DNA of 64,000 nt, from the NCBI GenBank assembly GCA_016715205.1, contig JADKBC010000001.1:124001-188000 (forward strand), read 5' to 3'. Origin of the DNA: Holophaga sp. Its GTDB lineage: Bacteria > Acidobacteriota > Holophagae > Holophagales > Holophagaceae. Shown in pieces: positions 52,121 to 60,671 of the stretch (position 1 is its first letter; every line of letters begins with the position of its first letter). The translations under genes were made by a program, and so were the position numbers. The notes below the pieces were generated by a model. The model was given only the letters and a program-made list of their open reading frames with translations. It ran no database searches and was not told the origin of the DNA.

Positions 52121-54749
52121 ACAGCAGCCCAAGCCCCAACGTATTGAACCCATCGAACTTGAAAAGGAGATGCGGAAGTCCTACCTCGATTACGCCATGA
52201 GCGTAATTGTGGGCCGCGCCCTTCCGGATGTGCGCGATGGTTTGAAGCCTGTGCACCGCCGGGTACTTTACGCCATGAACGAATCCGGCAACCTGTGGAA
52301 CCGCGCCTACCGAAAATCGGCCCGCACGGTCGGTGATGTGATGGGTAAGTACCATCCCCATGGTGATTCCGCTATCTACGACACCCTGGTGCGGTTGGCC
52401 CAACCCTTTTCCATGCGGCACGTGCTGGTGGATGGCCAGGGTAACTTTGGTTCCATCGATGGCGATAGTGCGGCGGCCATGCGTTATACCGAAGCACGCA
52501 TGTCGCGGCTTGCCTCTGAAATGTTGGAAGACATCGACCAGGACACGGTCGATTTCGGCCCGAACTATGACGACAGCCTGCAGGAACCCCTGGTGCTTCC
52601 CACCCGGTTTCCCAACCTGCTGGTGAACGGCAGCCAGGGCATCGCGGTGGGTATGGCCACCAGCATTCCTCCCCATAACCTGAGGGAATGCTGCAATGCC
52701 CTGATTGCCCTCATTGAAAACCCAGCCATAGGCCTCGAAGGCCTCATGGAACACATCCAGGGTCCCGATTTTCCCCTTGGTGGCCTGATGCTGGGTACCG
52801 AAGGCGTGGTGGATGCCTACCGCACGGGCAGAGGTCGCTGTGTGGTCCGGGCCAAATCCCACGTGGAAACGGTCCGCATCAAGAACAAGGGTGAATTGGA
52901 ACAGCTGGTCTTCACGGAACTGCCCTACCAGGTCAACAAGGCCACCCTCACCGAGAAAATCGCCGACCTGGTCAACGACAAGAAGATCGACGGCATCGGG
53001 GACCTGCGGGACGAGTCTGACCGCGATGGCATCCGCCTCGTGGTGGAGCTCAAGAAAAACGAGCCCAGCGACATCGTGCTCAACCAGCTCTACCAGCAGA
53101 CCGGGCTCCAGAGCAGCTTCCCCATCACTATGCTCTGCATCGTGAATGGGCAGCCCCGGGTGTGCTCGCTCCGGGAAATTCTCAAGGAATTCCTGGGCTT
53201 CCGTCGTGAGGTGGTCACCCGCCGCACCCTGTTCCAGCTGCAGAAGGCTGAGGACCGCCACCACATTTTGCTGGGCCTCAAGATCGCCCTGGATTACCTG
53301 GACGCGGTGATCAAGCTGATTCGCGCCGCCAGCTCTCCCGAAGAGGCCAAACAGGGCCTCATGCAGGGCAAGTTCGCCACCGAGGCAGCCCTCCGTAAGA
53401 ACCCAGCCCTGGCCCTTTCCGATCGGCAGGCCCAGGCCATCCTGGACATGCGCCTCCAGCGCCTTACGGGGCTGGAACGGGAGAAGATCCTCGAAGAGCT
53501 GGCTGAAATCGAGCGGACCATTGCTCACCTGAAGGCCATCCTCTCGGACGACAGCCTCCTCATGGCGGTCATCAAGGAGGAAGTGAAGGCGATTTCCGAA
53601 CAGTTCGGCAATCCCCGCCGCACGGAAATCGTGGCCTTCTCGGGCGATATCCGCATGGAAGACGTGGTCCCCGACGATCCCATGGCCATCACCATGTCCA
53701 AGGCGGGCTATATCAAGCGCACCGAGCTTTCCACCTATCGCCGCCAGAAGCGCGGCGGCAAGGGCAAGCTGGGCATGAAGACCAAGGACGAAGATTTTGT
53801 CGAACGCCTGTTCCTCACCAAGGCCCACGACACGCTGTTGATTTTCACGGATCGTGGCTATGCATACGCCATCAAGGTCTACGACATCCCTGAGAGTGGC
53901 GCGGCCAACCGGGGCAAGCACATCAAGAACCTCATCAGCCTCAAGGATGATGAAAAGGTGGTGACCCTGATGGCGCTGCGGGACTTCCCCGAGGACCATC
54001 ACCTGGTGTTTGCCACCAGCGATGGCACGGTGAAAAAGACCGCCCTCAGCGCCTACGCCAACATCCGCAGCAATGGCCTCATCGCCCTGAACATCGACGA
54101 AGGCAATAGCCTCATCAGTGTCCGGGTTTCCAACGGCCAGCAGCAGATCCTGCTCATCAGCGCCCTGGGCAAGGCCATTCGTTTCCCCGAAGAGGATGTT
54201 CGCGCCATGGGCCGCACTGCCACTGGCGTGCGCGGAATGCGCCTGGGGACGGGCGACCATATCGTGGACATGGAAGTGGCCGATCCCCTGCCGGATCTCC
54301 CGGAAGGCGTGGTGGCCGACGAGAGCACCGCCGAGCACGGAATGCTGCTCACCGTCACCGAAAAGGGTTATGGCAAGCGCAGCCTGCTGCAGGACTACCG
54401 GCTCCAGGGCCGAGGTGGCACCGGGGTCATCAATATCCGTGCGGGGGTCCGCAACGGCCACGTGGTGGGTTCCGTGCTGGTCAAGCCTGGTGAAGGTTGC
54501 CTGTTGATCAGCCAGGAGGGAATGGTCATCCGGTTCGCCATTGACGAGGTGCGCAAAACGGGTCGCGCGGCCATGGGGGTGAAGCTCCTGAACCTGCCCT
54601 CCGAAAGCGATCGCGTGGTGGGTCTTGCCATGATCGATGCCAGTGCCCAGGCCCTGGATGAAGAGGAAGACATCGATACGGTTGATGTTGAACTCGCCCA
54701 ACCTGGACCCGATGAGAGTGGAGAGCCGCAAAAGCTAGGATTGGAGTAG
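52113..54749 (+). CDS. gyrA: DNA gyrase subunit A
   Basis: 878 aa, GTG start six bases after AGAGG. 'SYLDYAMSVIVGRALPDVRD', the quinolone-determining loop 'HPHGDSAIYDTLVRLAQ' (Ser and Asp positions wild type), catalytic Tyr125 in 'AAMRYTEARMSRLA', and the gyrase-specific GyrA box 'RRQKRGGKGK' in the C-terminal beta-pinwheel, which separates it from ParC. The acidic C-tail ('DEEEDIDTVDVEL') is common. Forms the A2B2 gyrase with gyrB, 79 bases upstream. Heads a tightly spaced series of four further genes. Confidence 0.97.
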   Translation: MEQQQPKPQRIEPIELEKEMRKSYLDYAMSVIVGRALPDVRDGLKPVHRRVLYAMNESGNLWNRAYRKSARTVGDVMGKYHPHGDSAIYDTLVRLAQPFSMRHVLVDGQGNFGSIDGDSAAAMRYTEARMSRLASEMLEDIDQDTVDFGPNYDDSLQEPLVLPTRFPNLLVNGSQGIAVGMATSIPPHNLRECCNALIALIENPAIGLEGLMEHIQGPDFPLGGLMLGTEGVVDAYRTGRGRCVVRAKSHVETVRIKNKGELEQLVFTELPYQVNKATLTEKIADLVNDKKIDGIGDLRDESDRDGIRLVVELKKNEPSDIVLNQLYQQTGLQSSFPITMLCIVNGQPRVCSLREILKEFLGFRREVVTRRTLFQLQKAEDRHHILLGLKIALDYLDAVIKLIRAASSPEEAKQGLMQGKFATEAALRKNPALALSDRQAQAILDMRLQRLTGLEREKILEELAEIERTIAHLKAILSDDSLLMAVIKEEVKAISEQFGNPRRTEIVAFSGDIRMEDVVPDDPMAITMSKAGYIKRTELSTYRRQKRGGKGKLGMKTKDEDFVERLFLTKAHDTLLIFTDRGYAYAIKVYDIPESGAANRGKHIKNLISLKDDEKVVTLMALRDFPEDHHLVFATSDGTVKKTALSAYANIRSNGLIALNIDEGNSLISVRVSNGQQQILLISALGKAIRFPEEDVRAMGRTATGVRGMRLGTGDHIVDMEVADPLPDLPEGVVADESTAEHGMLLTVTEKGYGKRSLLQDYRLQGRGGTGVINIRAGVRNGHVVGSVLVKPGEGCLLISQEGMVIRFAIDEVRKTGRAAMGVKLLNLPSESDRVVGLAMIDASAQALDEEEDIDTVDVELAQPGPDESGEPQKLGLE

Positions 54750-54752
54750 CCC

Positions 54753-55580
54753 TTGGAGCCCCTCGAAGATACCTTTACGGTCCGCACACGGGACGGACGG
54801 GAATTTTCGGGATTCACTCTGTCCAGCCTGCAGATTGCAGCCGCCCAGAAGATTTTTTCCTTGGAAGACGCGGTCCGCCCGGACCGCGTCGCTGGTACCT
54901 GGACACCACTGGCGCGAATGTTGACGCTCCCGGAGCCACCACTGGCCCCGCCCGTCCCAAGCCCTCACCCACCAACCGCGCCAGTTCCCGCGCCAACCCC
55001 AGATCCTCGGGTATCCACGGGGATTGCCCTAGATCTCGACGCCCATCCCCGCCTTCCTAGGCCTGCCATTACCCCTCCGGTGCGCGCGGCCGAGCTTCCC
55101 ACACGCCCTGCCCCAGATACCTTTATCCAGGATGAGGATGAAGGTCCGGTGCGCCACCGGTTGCGGATCGCCGGGGCCTTCCTGTTGTTTGCAGGGTTCC
55201 TGGGGATGGTGGGCTACGCCTATGGCAAGCATGGGGTGCCTGATATTCTCGCCATGCTGATAAACACAGGCCTTGGCATTGCGTTGCTGATGAACCTGCC
55301 GCAAATCCGGAAATGGGCTGTGGGCTGGGTGGTGGCAGGCTGGGCCTTGGCTTGGGGGGCGGGCACGCTCGCCGGCGGTTGTTTTGGCTTTGTGATTGTC
55401 GGCCTCATCGCGGGCTTGATCTACGGAGGCCCCGTTTGCCTGCTTTGGGGGGAGGAGTGCCCCAAATCGCGCTTTTGGACCGGAATTGTCCTCATGGGCA
55501 TCCTGGTGCTCCTGGCTGTCCTGGGGGTGATCCTTGTTGCGGCGGCCGGCGTGGCGCTCTTCCAGCGGTTGCAGGGCTAA
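54753..55580 (+). CDS. Multi-pass membrane protein of unknown function
   Basis: 275 aa, TTG start with GGAG upstream, three bases after gyrA. The first 40 residues form a small hydrophilic module ('DTFTVRTRDGREFSGFTLSS'), then a long Pro-rich linker ('PPLAPPVPSPHPPTAPVPAP'). Residues about 145-270 hold about four membrane helices ('IAGAFLLFAGFLGMVGYAYG', 'WVVAGWALAWGAGTLAGGCF', 'GIVLMGILVLLAVLGVILVA'). No family is recognised. Layout recalls the other proline-linker membrane protein at 20561. Confidence 0.65.
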   Translation: MEPLEDTFTVRTRDGREFSGFTLSSLQIAAAQKIFSLEDAVRPDRVAGTWTPLARMLTLPEPPLAPPVPSPHPPTAPVPAPTPDPRVSTGIALDLDAHPRLPRPAITPPVRAAELPTRPAPDTFIQDEDEGPVRHRLRIAGAFLLFAGFLGMVGYAYGKHGVPDILAMLINTGLGIALLMNLPQIRKWAVGWVVAGWALAWGAGTLAGGCFGFVIVGLIAGLIYGGPVCLLWGEECPKSRFWTGIVLMGILVLLAVLGVILVAAAGVALFQRLQG

Positions 55581-55597
55581 CTCAAAGGAGGGTATCC

Positions 55598-55984
55598 ATG
55601 CAAGGCGAGCTCAAGCCCGGCCTCTGTCACCACTTTGAAAAGACTTGCGAGCCCCGTGAATCCGCCGCGGCAGTGGCCTCGGGTGCGCTGAATGTGTTCA
55701 GCACACCTTCACTGGTGGCCTTGTTTGAATCCACGGCCCTGCAGGCGGTGGATCCGCTCCTGGGCCAGGGGTTGGGCACGGTGGGGATCGAGGTGGCTAT
55801 CAAGCACCTCAAGGCCACGCCCATTGGCCAACGGGTGCGCTGCACCGTTACGGTCACGGCCGTGGAAGGCAAAAAGATCGCCTTTGTGGGCGAAATGTGG
55901 GATGAGCAAGGCAAGATCGGAGAAGGCACGCACACCCGCTATGTGGTGAACCAAGCCGAATTTATGGCGCGAATCGGAAAATAG
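55598..55984 (+). CDS. Hot-dog fold thioesterase, fluoroacetyl-CoA thioesterase-like
   Basis: 128 aa, ATG after AAGGAGG. 'STPSLVALFESTALQAVDPL' with the acidic residue in the central helix, 'TVGIEVAIKHLKATPIGQRV' and 'WDEQGKIGEGTHTRYVVN' follow the FlK-like pattern. Members hydrolyse acyl-CoA or related thioesters in the cytoplasm. Fluoroacetate specificity should not be assumed; most relatives have unknown substrates. It is 17 bases after the membrane protein gene and 11 before the GlmS-like gene. Confidence 0.78.
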   Translation: MQGELKPGLCHHFEKTCEPRESAAAVASGALNVFSTPSLVALFESTALQAVDPLLGQGLGTVGIEVAIKHLKATPIGQRVRCTVTVTAVEGKKIAFVGEMWDEQGKIGEGTHTRYVVNQAEFMARIGK

Positions 55985-55995
55985 GAGCGGCCATC

Positions 55996-58453
55996 ATGTG
56001 CGGCATTGTGTCGATCTGCTACAAAACGGATAACCCCGCCCTGGGCTTCGAGGGCGGGGAATTGCTGAAGCGCTTGGAATACCGGGGCTACGATTCCACA
56101 GGCGGCGCCTTCATTGGCGACAATCACCAGGTTCACCTGCTCAAGAAGGTCGGCGCCCCCAGCCGGGTGGTGCCGGAATTGGGCATCGATAGGGAAGCGG
56201 GCCAGCGGTTCATTGGCCAGGTGCGGTGGGCGACCTATGGTGCTGTCACAGAAGTGAACTGCCAGCCCCACCACATGGCCTGCAAGGTCGAATTCGTGGG
56301 CGCCCACAACGGCAACATTTCCAACACCGATACCCTCAAGCCCTACCTCACGGCCCAGGGTCACCAGGTGGTCTCGGATAACGATGGCGAAATGATCACC
56401 CATCTCGCCGAACACTATTACGCCGAAAACCTGGCCTCCCCTGGCCCCGTGCGGGAAGCCTGCCGGGCCGCCTGCCTGCAGGCGGGGCTGGCGGAGGTGC
56501 CCGAGACGGCCTCCCTGCTCATCGACGCCGCCCGCCAAGCCAATGGCAAGGCCGAGGGCTCGTATGCCGCCGCCTTTGCGGATCCGAAGGGTGTGGGGGT
56601 GGTGGCGGTGAAATCGGGTTCGTCCCTCTACGCGGGCATCGGCACGGATGCCTTTGGGGAATTCGTGGTGGTCTCCAGTGATCTAACGTCCGTGCTTTCC
56701 AAAACCCGGATGCTGATTCCCCTCATGGAGGGCGAAGGCCTCTGGTTCACAGAGCGGGATTATCTGGTGTTCAGCCTTGCGGGCGAATTGACCGTGGCGC
56801 GGCCCCGGCCCAAGCGGTCCAAGCTGAACGTGCGGGATACGGGCCTCCGGCCTCCCTTCCGGTATTTCATGGACCAGGAGATCGCCTCCTCGCCGGAGAA
56901 CCTGGAAAGCATCATCCGCTACTACTTCCGCTCGCCTGAAACCGAAGGGCTCTTTGCGGCCTTCGAGGATCGCATTGACCTCTGCAAGGCCCTGGTGGAA
57001 AAGCTGCTGAAGCTCTATGAAGCCGCTGACGAACCCAGCCTGCACCACGCGTTCCTGGCACTGCTGGCAGACCCCTTGCACCTGGATTTGGCGGCCCGGG
57101 TGAAAGCCCACAGCGGACGTGCTTCAGGCCCACCGGGATCAGCCCGCCTCCGACGAACGCGCCCTGCTCCTGGATCTGGCGCGCCTGGAGCCCCAGGCCT
57201 GGGAAGCTCTGGCCTTGCTAGATCTCGTTCTGATTTGGAAGAAGCGACGGCGGGTCACCCAGCATCTGCAGGACCTGGTGAAGACCATCCGCGAGGCCCA
57301 AAAGGGCGGCGGGCGCATCTTCCTGGTGGCCTCCGGCACCTCGTACCATGCGGCGCTGACGGCGGGCTATTTCTTCAACAACCTGGCGGGCGTGGCGGTG
57401 TTCCCCTGCAACCCAGGCATGTTCCGGTCCATGTACTTGAATGCCCTGAACCCGGCGGATCTGCTCATCGGCATCACCCAGTCGGGCGAAACCAAGGATC
57501 TGGTGGATATCTTCCAGGATGTGCGCACCCGTATCCCTGCGCTGCGGCGCGTGTCCCTGGTGAACAACGAGAACAGCCGCATTCCCCAGGAGCTTTCCGA
57601 GTTCTACCTGCCGATTCTGTGCGGCCCGGAAATCGCCGTGGCCGCCACCAAAAGCTTCCTGAACCAGGTGGCCGTGCTGTACGTGCTGGCCGCAAGTTTC
57701 TCACTCACGGAACGCAAGATTGTCGAGAAGTTGGGCCAGGCCCGGGAACTCATCCTGGAGACCCTGAACCAGGGCGAAGCGGCCGTGGAAGCCGCCGCCG
57801 AGCGGCTCTACCTGGAACCCAGCCTGCACATTCTGGGCACGGGGCTCATTGGCCTAGCCCGGGAAGGTGCCCTCAAGATCCGCGAAGTGGTGCTCAACCA
57901 CGCCGAAGGCTACGACGCCGCGGAGTTCAAACACGGGCCCAACACCATCCTGGGCAAGAACACCCTCTTTTCCATCCATGATCTGGCGGGGCTGCTGGAA
58001 ACCTACGAAGCCCAGCGGGGCGATACCCCCTTTGCAGGCGGTCTGGAATCCCTCAAGGCCTGGCCTGAACTGGTGGAGCGGCGCTTTTCCAACTACCCGC
58101 TGTTGTTCGTCTGCCCACCCGACGAGCGGGATATTCGCATCACCATCAGCCAGATCCATACCCACAAGATTCGCGGCGCCGATATCGTGCTCATCGCCGA
58201 AAAGAATGCCGAACTGGCCATGGCCGCCAACGGCAAACCCATGGGCCAGGACCATTACTGGGCCAAGGTGCTGGAAGTGCCTGCGTCCGGCGATCCGAAC
58301 CTCTTTGTGTTTGCGGCAACCGTACTGCTTCAACGCTTGGCCTTCCGCATGTCCGTGTTGAAAATGGAGTACCTGGACCGGCTGCAGGTCGTGGACCACG
58401 GCGTCCACCCTGATGCGCCCAAAAACGTATCCAAATCCATCACCGTCGATTAG
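55996..58453 (+). CDS. Large GlmS-like amidotransferase/SIS isomerase, apparent frameshift
   Basis: Restored length is about 819 aa, versus about 610 for GlmS. N-terminal glutaminase with Cys2 ('MCGIVSICYKT', 'LEYRGYDSTGGAF', 'GQVRWATYG', 'AHNGNISN'). After an extra helical region (about 300-390) come two SIS domains ('GGRIFLVASGTSYHAALTAG', 'ITQSGETKDLVDIF', 'ILGTGLIGLAREGALKIREV') and the GlmS-type end 'APKNVSKSITVD'. The first frame runs off at about 57110 into nonsense ending at 57981. The true frame starts near 57119 ('LQAHRDQPASDERALLLDLA'); dropping one G at about 57110 joins them. It would make glucosamine-6-phosphate from fructose-6-phosphate and glutamine, or a variant. It is 22 bases before the deoxyhypusine-synthase-like gene. 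Confidence 0.83.
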
Positions 58454-58475
58454 CCTTCCCTTTCGAGAGGTTCCC

Positions 58476-59462
58476 ATGTCCAAACCCGCCCTTGGCCCCG
58501 TTGGTAGCTTCATTCAGCACCACTACCGGCACTTCAACGCCGCCGCCCTGATCGATGCCGCCGAGGGCTACCGGGTCTTCCTGGAGCAGGGCGGAAAGAT
58601 GATGATCTCCATCGCCGGGGCCATGAGCACCGCGGAAATGGGTCTGTCCCTGGCCGAGATGATCCGTCAGGACAAGATCCACCTCATCACCTGCACCGGC
58701 GCCAATCTGGAAGAGGACATCTTCAACCTGGTGGCCCACGACTTCTACGAGCGGGTGCCCAACTACCGGGACCTCACGCCCCAGGATGAGCAGGGCCTCC
58801 TGAGCCGCCACATGAACCGGGTGACGGATACCTGCATTCCCGAGATGGAAGCCATGCGCCGCATGGAAAAGGCCATGCTGGAAGTATGGATGGACGCCGA
58901 TGCCAAGGGCGAGCGCTACTTCCCCCACGAATTCTTCCAGATGGTGCTGAAGAGCGGGAAGTACAAGGAGTACTACCAGATCGACCCGAAGAACTCCTGG
59001 ATGCTGGCCGCCCTGGAGAAGAACGTGCCCATTGTGGTGCCGGGTTGGGAGGACAGCACCCTGGGCAACATGTACGCCGCCGCCGTCATTCGAGGCGATG
59101 TGAAGAATGTGCACACCGTGCGCAGCGGCATCGAGTACATGACTTGGCTCGCTGAGCACTACACGAAGGTCACCGAAAAGGCGCCCCTGGGCATGTTCCA
59201 GATCGGCGGCGGCATCGCTGGGGACTTCCCCATCTGCGTGGTGCCCATGCTCCACCAGGATCTGGAGCGCACCAACGTGCCGCTCTGGGGCTATTTCTGC
59301 CAGATCAGTGATTCCACCACCAGCTACGGTTCGTACAGCGGCGCCGTGCCCAATGAAAAGATCACCTGGGGCAAGCTGGGCATCGAAACGCCCAAATTCA
59401 TCGTGGAATCCGACGCGACCATCGTGGCACCGCTGATCTTCGCCTACCTGCTAGGTTGGTAG
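58476..59462 (+). CDS. Deoxyhypusine synthase-like protein
   Basis: 328 aa, ATG after GAGAGG. It follows the deoxyhypusine synthase pattern: 'MMISIAGAMSTAEMGLSLAE', NAD-binding 'TCTGANLEEDIFNLVAHDFY', 'DSTLGNMYAAAVIRGDVKNV', and the catalytic lysine K300 in 'SGAVPNEKITWGKLGIE' (eukaryotic SGARPDEAVSWGKI). In eukaryotes and archaea the enzyme moves aminobutyl from spermidine to eIF5A. Bacteria lack eIF5A, and known bacterial relatives include homospermidine synthases. With the lysine kept, an NAD-dependent aminobutyl transfer to a polyamine or an unknown acceptor is likely. Ends the gyrA-led gene series at a strong terminator. Confidence 0.88.
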   Translation: MSKPALGPVGSFIQHHYRHFNAAALIDAAEGYRVFLEQGGKMMISIAGAMSTAEMGLSLAEMIRQDKIHLITCTGANLEEDIFNLVAHDFYERVPNYRDLTPQDEQGLLSRHMNRVTDTCIPEMEAMRRMEKAMLEVWMDADAKGERYFPHEFFQMVLKSGKYKEYYQIDPKNSWMLAALEKNVPIVVPGWEDSTLGNMYAAAVIRGDVKNVHTVRSGIEYMTWLAEHYTKVTEKAPLGMFQIGGGIAGDFPICVVPMLHQDLERTNVPLWGYFCQISDSTTSYGSYSGAVPNEKITWGKLGIETPKFIVESDATIVAPLIFAYLLGW

Positions 59463-59478
59463 CGCGCTGACGTCTCAG

Positions 59479-59507
59479 AATGGGCCGCCTTCGCGGCCCA
59501 TTTTTTT
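59479..59507 (+). terminator. Rho-independent terminator after the deoxyhypusine-synthase-like gene
   Basis: AATGGGCCGC (59479-59488) pairs perfectly with GCGGCCCATT (59493-59502), CTTC tetraloop, with seven T's at 59501-59507. It lies 17 bases after the stop codon. Confidence 0.92.
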
Positions 59508-59517
59508 GGAGGATTCC

Positions 59518-60570
59518 ATGGTTCGGGGTCGAAGCCTTCTCCTGGCGGGAATTATGGGGTGCGGTCTATGGGCCCAGGGGGCCTTCGAGGCGCGGATCGC
59601 GGAATTCGAGATCATCCTGAATCGGCATTACCGGGGCGAACGCCTGGAGGAAGCCCGGGCCCGCTCGAACCGTGACGTGGACGCTTTCAACGCCCGTTCA
59701 AAGGCCCTCAATGCCGAATTGGCCGAGGCGAGGGCCCGTCTTGAGAAAGCCCAGTCGCCCGCCCAGGCGACCTTCGCGGAACTCCAGAAGCTCGACGCGG
59801 AGCTGAAGGCCAGCATCCCGGATGGCGCGGACAAAGCGGGAAATGCGAAGTACCAAGCCCGAATCGCCACCCGAAACGTTCTGGCAAAACGCGTCCTGGA
59901 GCTTAATGCCGAGGCCCAGCGGATCTTGGATGAACACAACGCCTTTGCCACCCAAGGCAAAGCGGAACTGGATCGCCTGCGCAGCCAGGTCCTGGCGGAC
60001 CAGGAGGCCTTGGACAAGCGCCAGAGTGCCTCTGACCAGTTCGTGAAATCGGGCGAGGACCTGGCCTTCTTCCAGCGGGTCAACGGCCTGCTGGCAGAAC
60101 TTCGGGGGAATTACCGAAAAGCCCCACGACCTGATCTCACGCTGCCCCTGGAAAAGGTTCGGCGCATCCGCCGAGAGTTGGCGGTCTGGGCCATGGCGGG
60201 GCAGGAACGGAATCCCAAGGGCCTGGTGGTAGTGGAGGCGCTCGTGGCTGACGAGCCCTGCTGGCTCATTGTGGATAGCGGGGCCACCGAGACGATCTTG
60301 AGCCAGGAGCTGGTGGAGGCAGTCGGGATGGTGGGCGCCCAAAGCGAGGTCGTGAGCCTCGTCGTGGTGGGTGGCTTGCGGCTTCAGGGACGCCAGTTCC
60401 GAATCCCCCAGCTGACGGTGGCGGGTCAAACCCAGCGGGATGTCTCCGCCTCGGCCGTGCGCCCGGCAGAGGTGGGCCTGGATGGTTTACTGGGCCAGAG
60501 CTTCCTGAAGACCTTTGTGTACACCATCGATGAACGCACGCCGGGGAAGTTGATTCTCAGCCGACGCTAG
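59518..60570 (+). CDS. Secreted coiled-coil protein with retropepsin-like aspartyl protease domain
   Basis: 350 aa from ATG 59518 (GGAGG five bases before; the ORF from 59506 overlaps the terminator). Signal peptide 'LLLAGIMGCGLWAQG'. Residues about 30-190 form a charged coiled coil ('LNAELAEARARLEKAQSPAQ', 'LDRLRSQVLADQEALDKRQ'). Residues about 235-350 match clan AA single-domain aspartyl proteases: D253-SGAT in 'CWLIVDSGATETILSQEL', and the later 'VGLDGLLGQSFLKTFVYTID'. Such domains work as dimers; the coiled coil may drive dimerisation. Probably periplasmic. Substrate unknown. Confidence 0.78.
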   Translation: MVRGRSLLLAGIMGCGLWAQGAFEARIAEFEIILNRHYRGERLEEARARSNRDVDAFNARSKALNAELAEARARLEKAQSPAQATFAELQKLDAELKASIPDGADKAGNAKYQARIATRNVLAKRVLELNAEAQRILDEHNAFATQGKAELDRLRSQVLADQEALDKRQSASDQFVKSGEDLAFFQRVNGLLAELRGNYRKAPRPDLTLPLEKVRRIRRELAVWAMAGQERNPKGLVVVEALVADEPCWLIVDSGATETILSQELVEAVGMVGAQSEVVSLVVVGGLRLQGRQFRIPQLTVAGQTQRDVSASAVRPAEVGLDGLLGQSFLKTFVYTIDERTPGKLILSRR

Positions 60571-60671
60571 GGCGCCACCTTCCAGATCGACCGCATGGGT
60601 AGACCGCACAATTGCGCCTTGCCTCCGGGTGGTGCCTCGCTAAAGATGGGCAAGAGGCCTATCCGAGGTGA

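Noticed and set aside
51990..54731. A 913-codon open frame antisense to gyrA
   Set aside because: It mirrors the gyrA coding region almost exactly, has no family signature, and is what high third-position G+C produces on the opposite strand.
57125..57981. The continuation of the GlmS-like first frame as a real protein end
   Set aside because: It becomes Arg/Gly/Pro-rich low-similarity sequence exactly where SIS-domain similarity resumes in the other frame.
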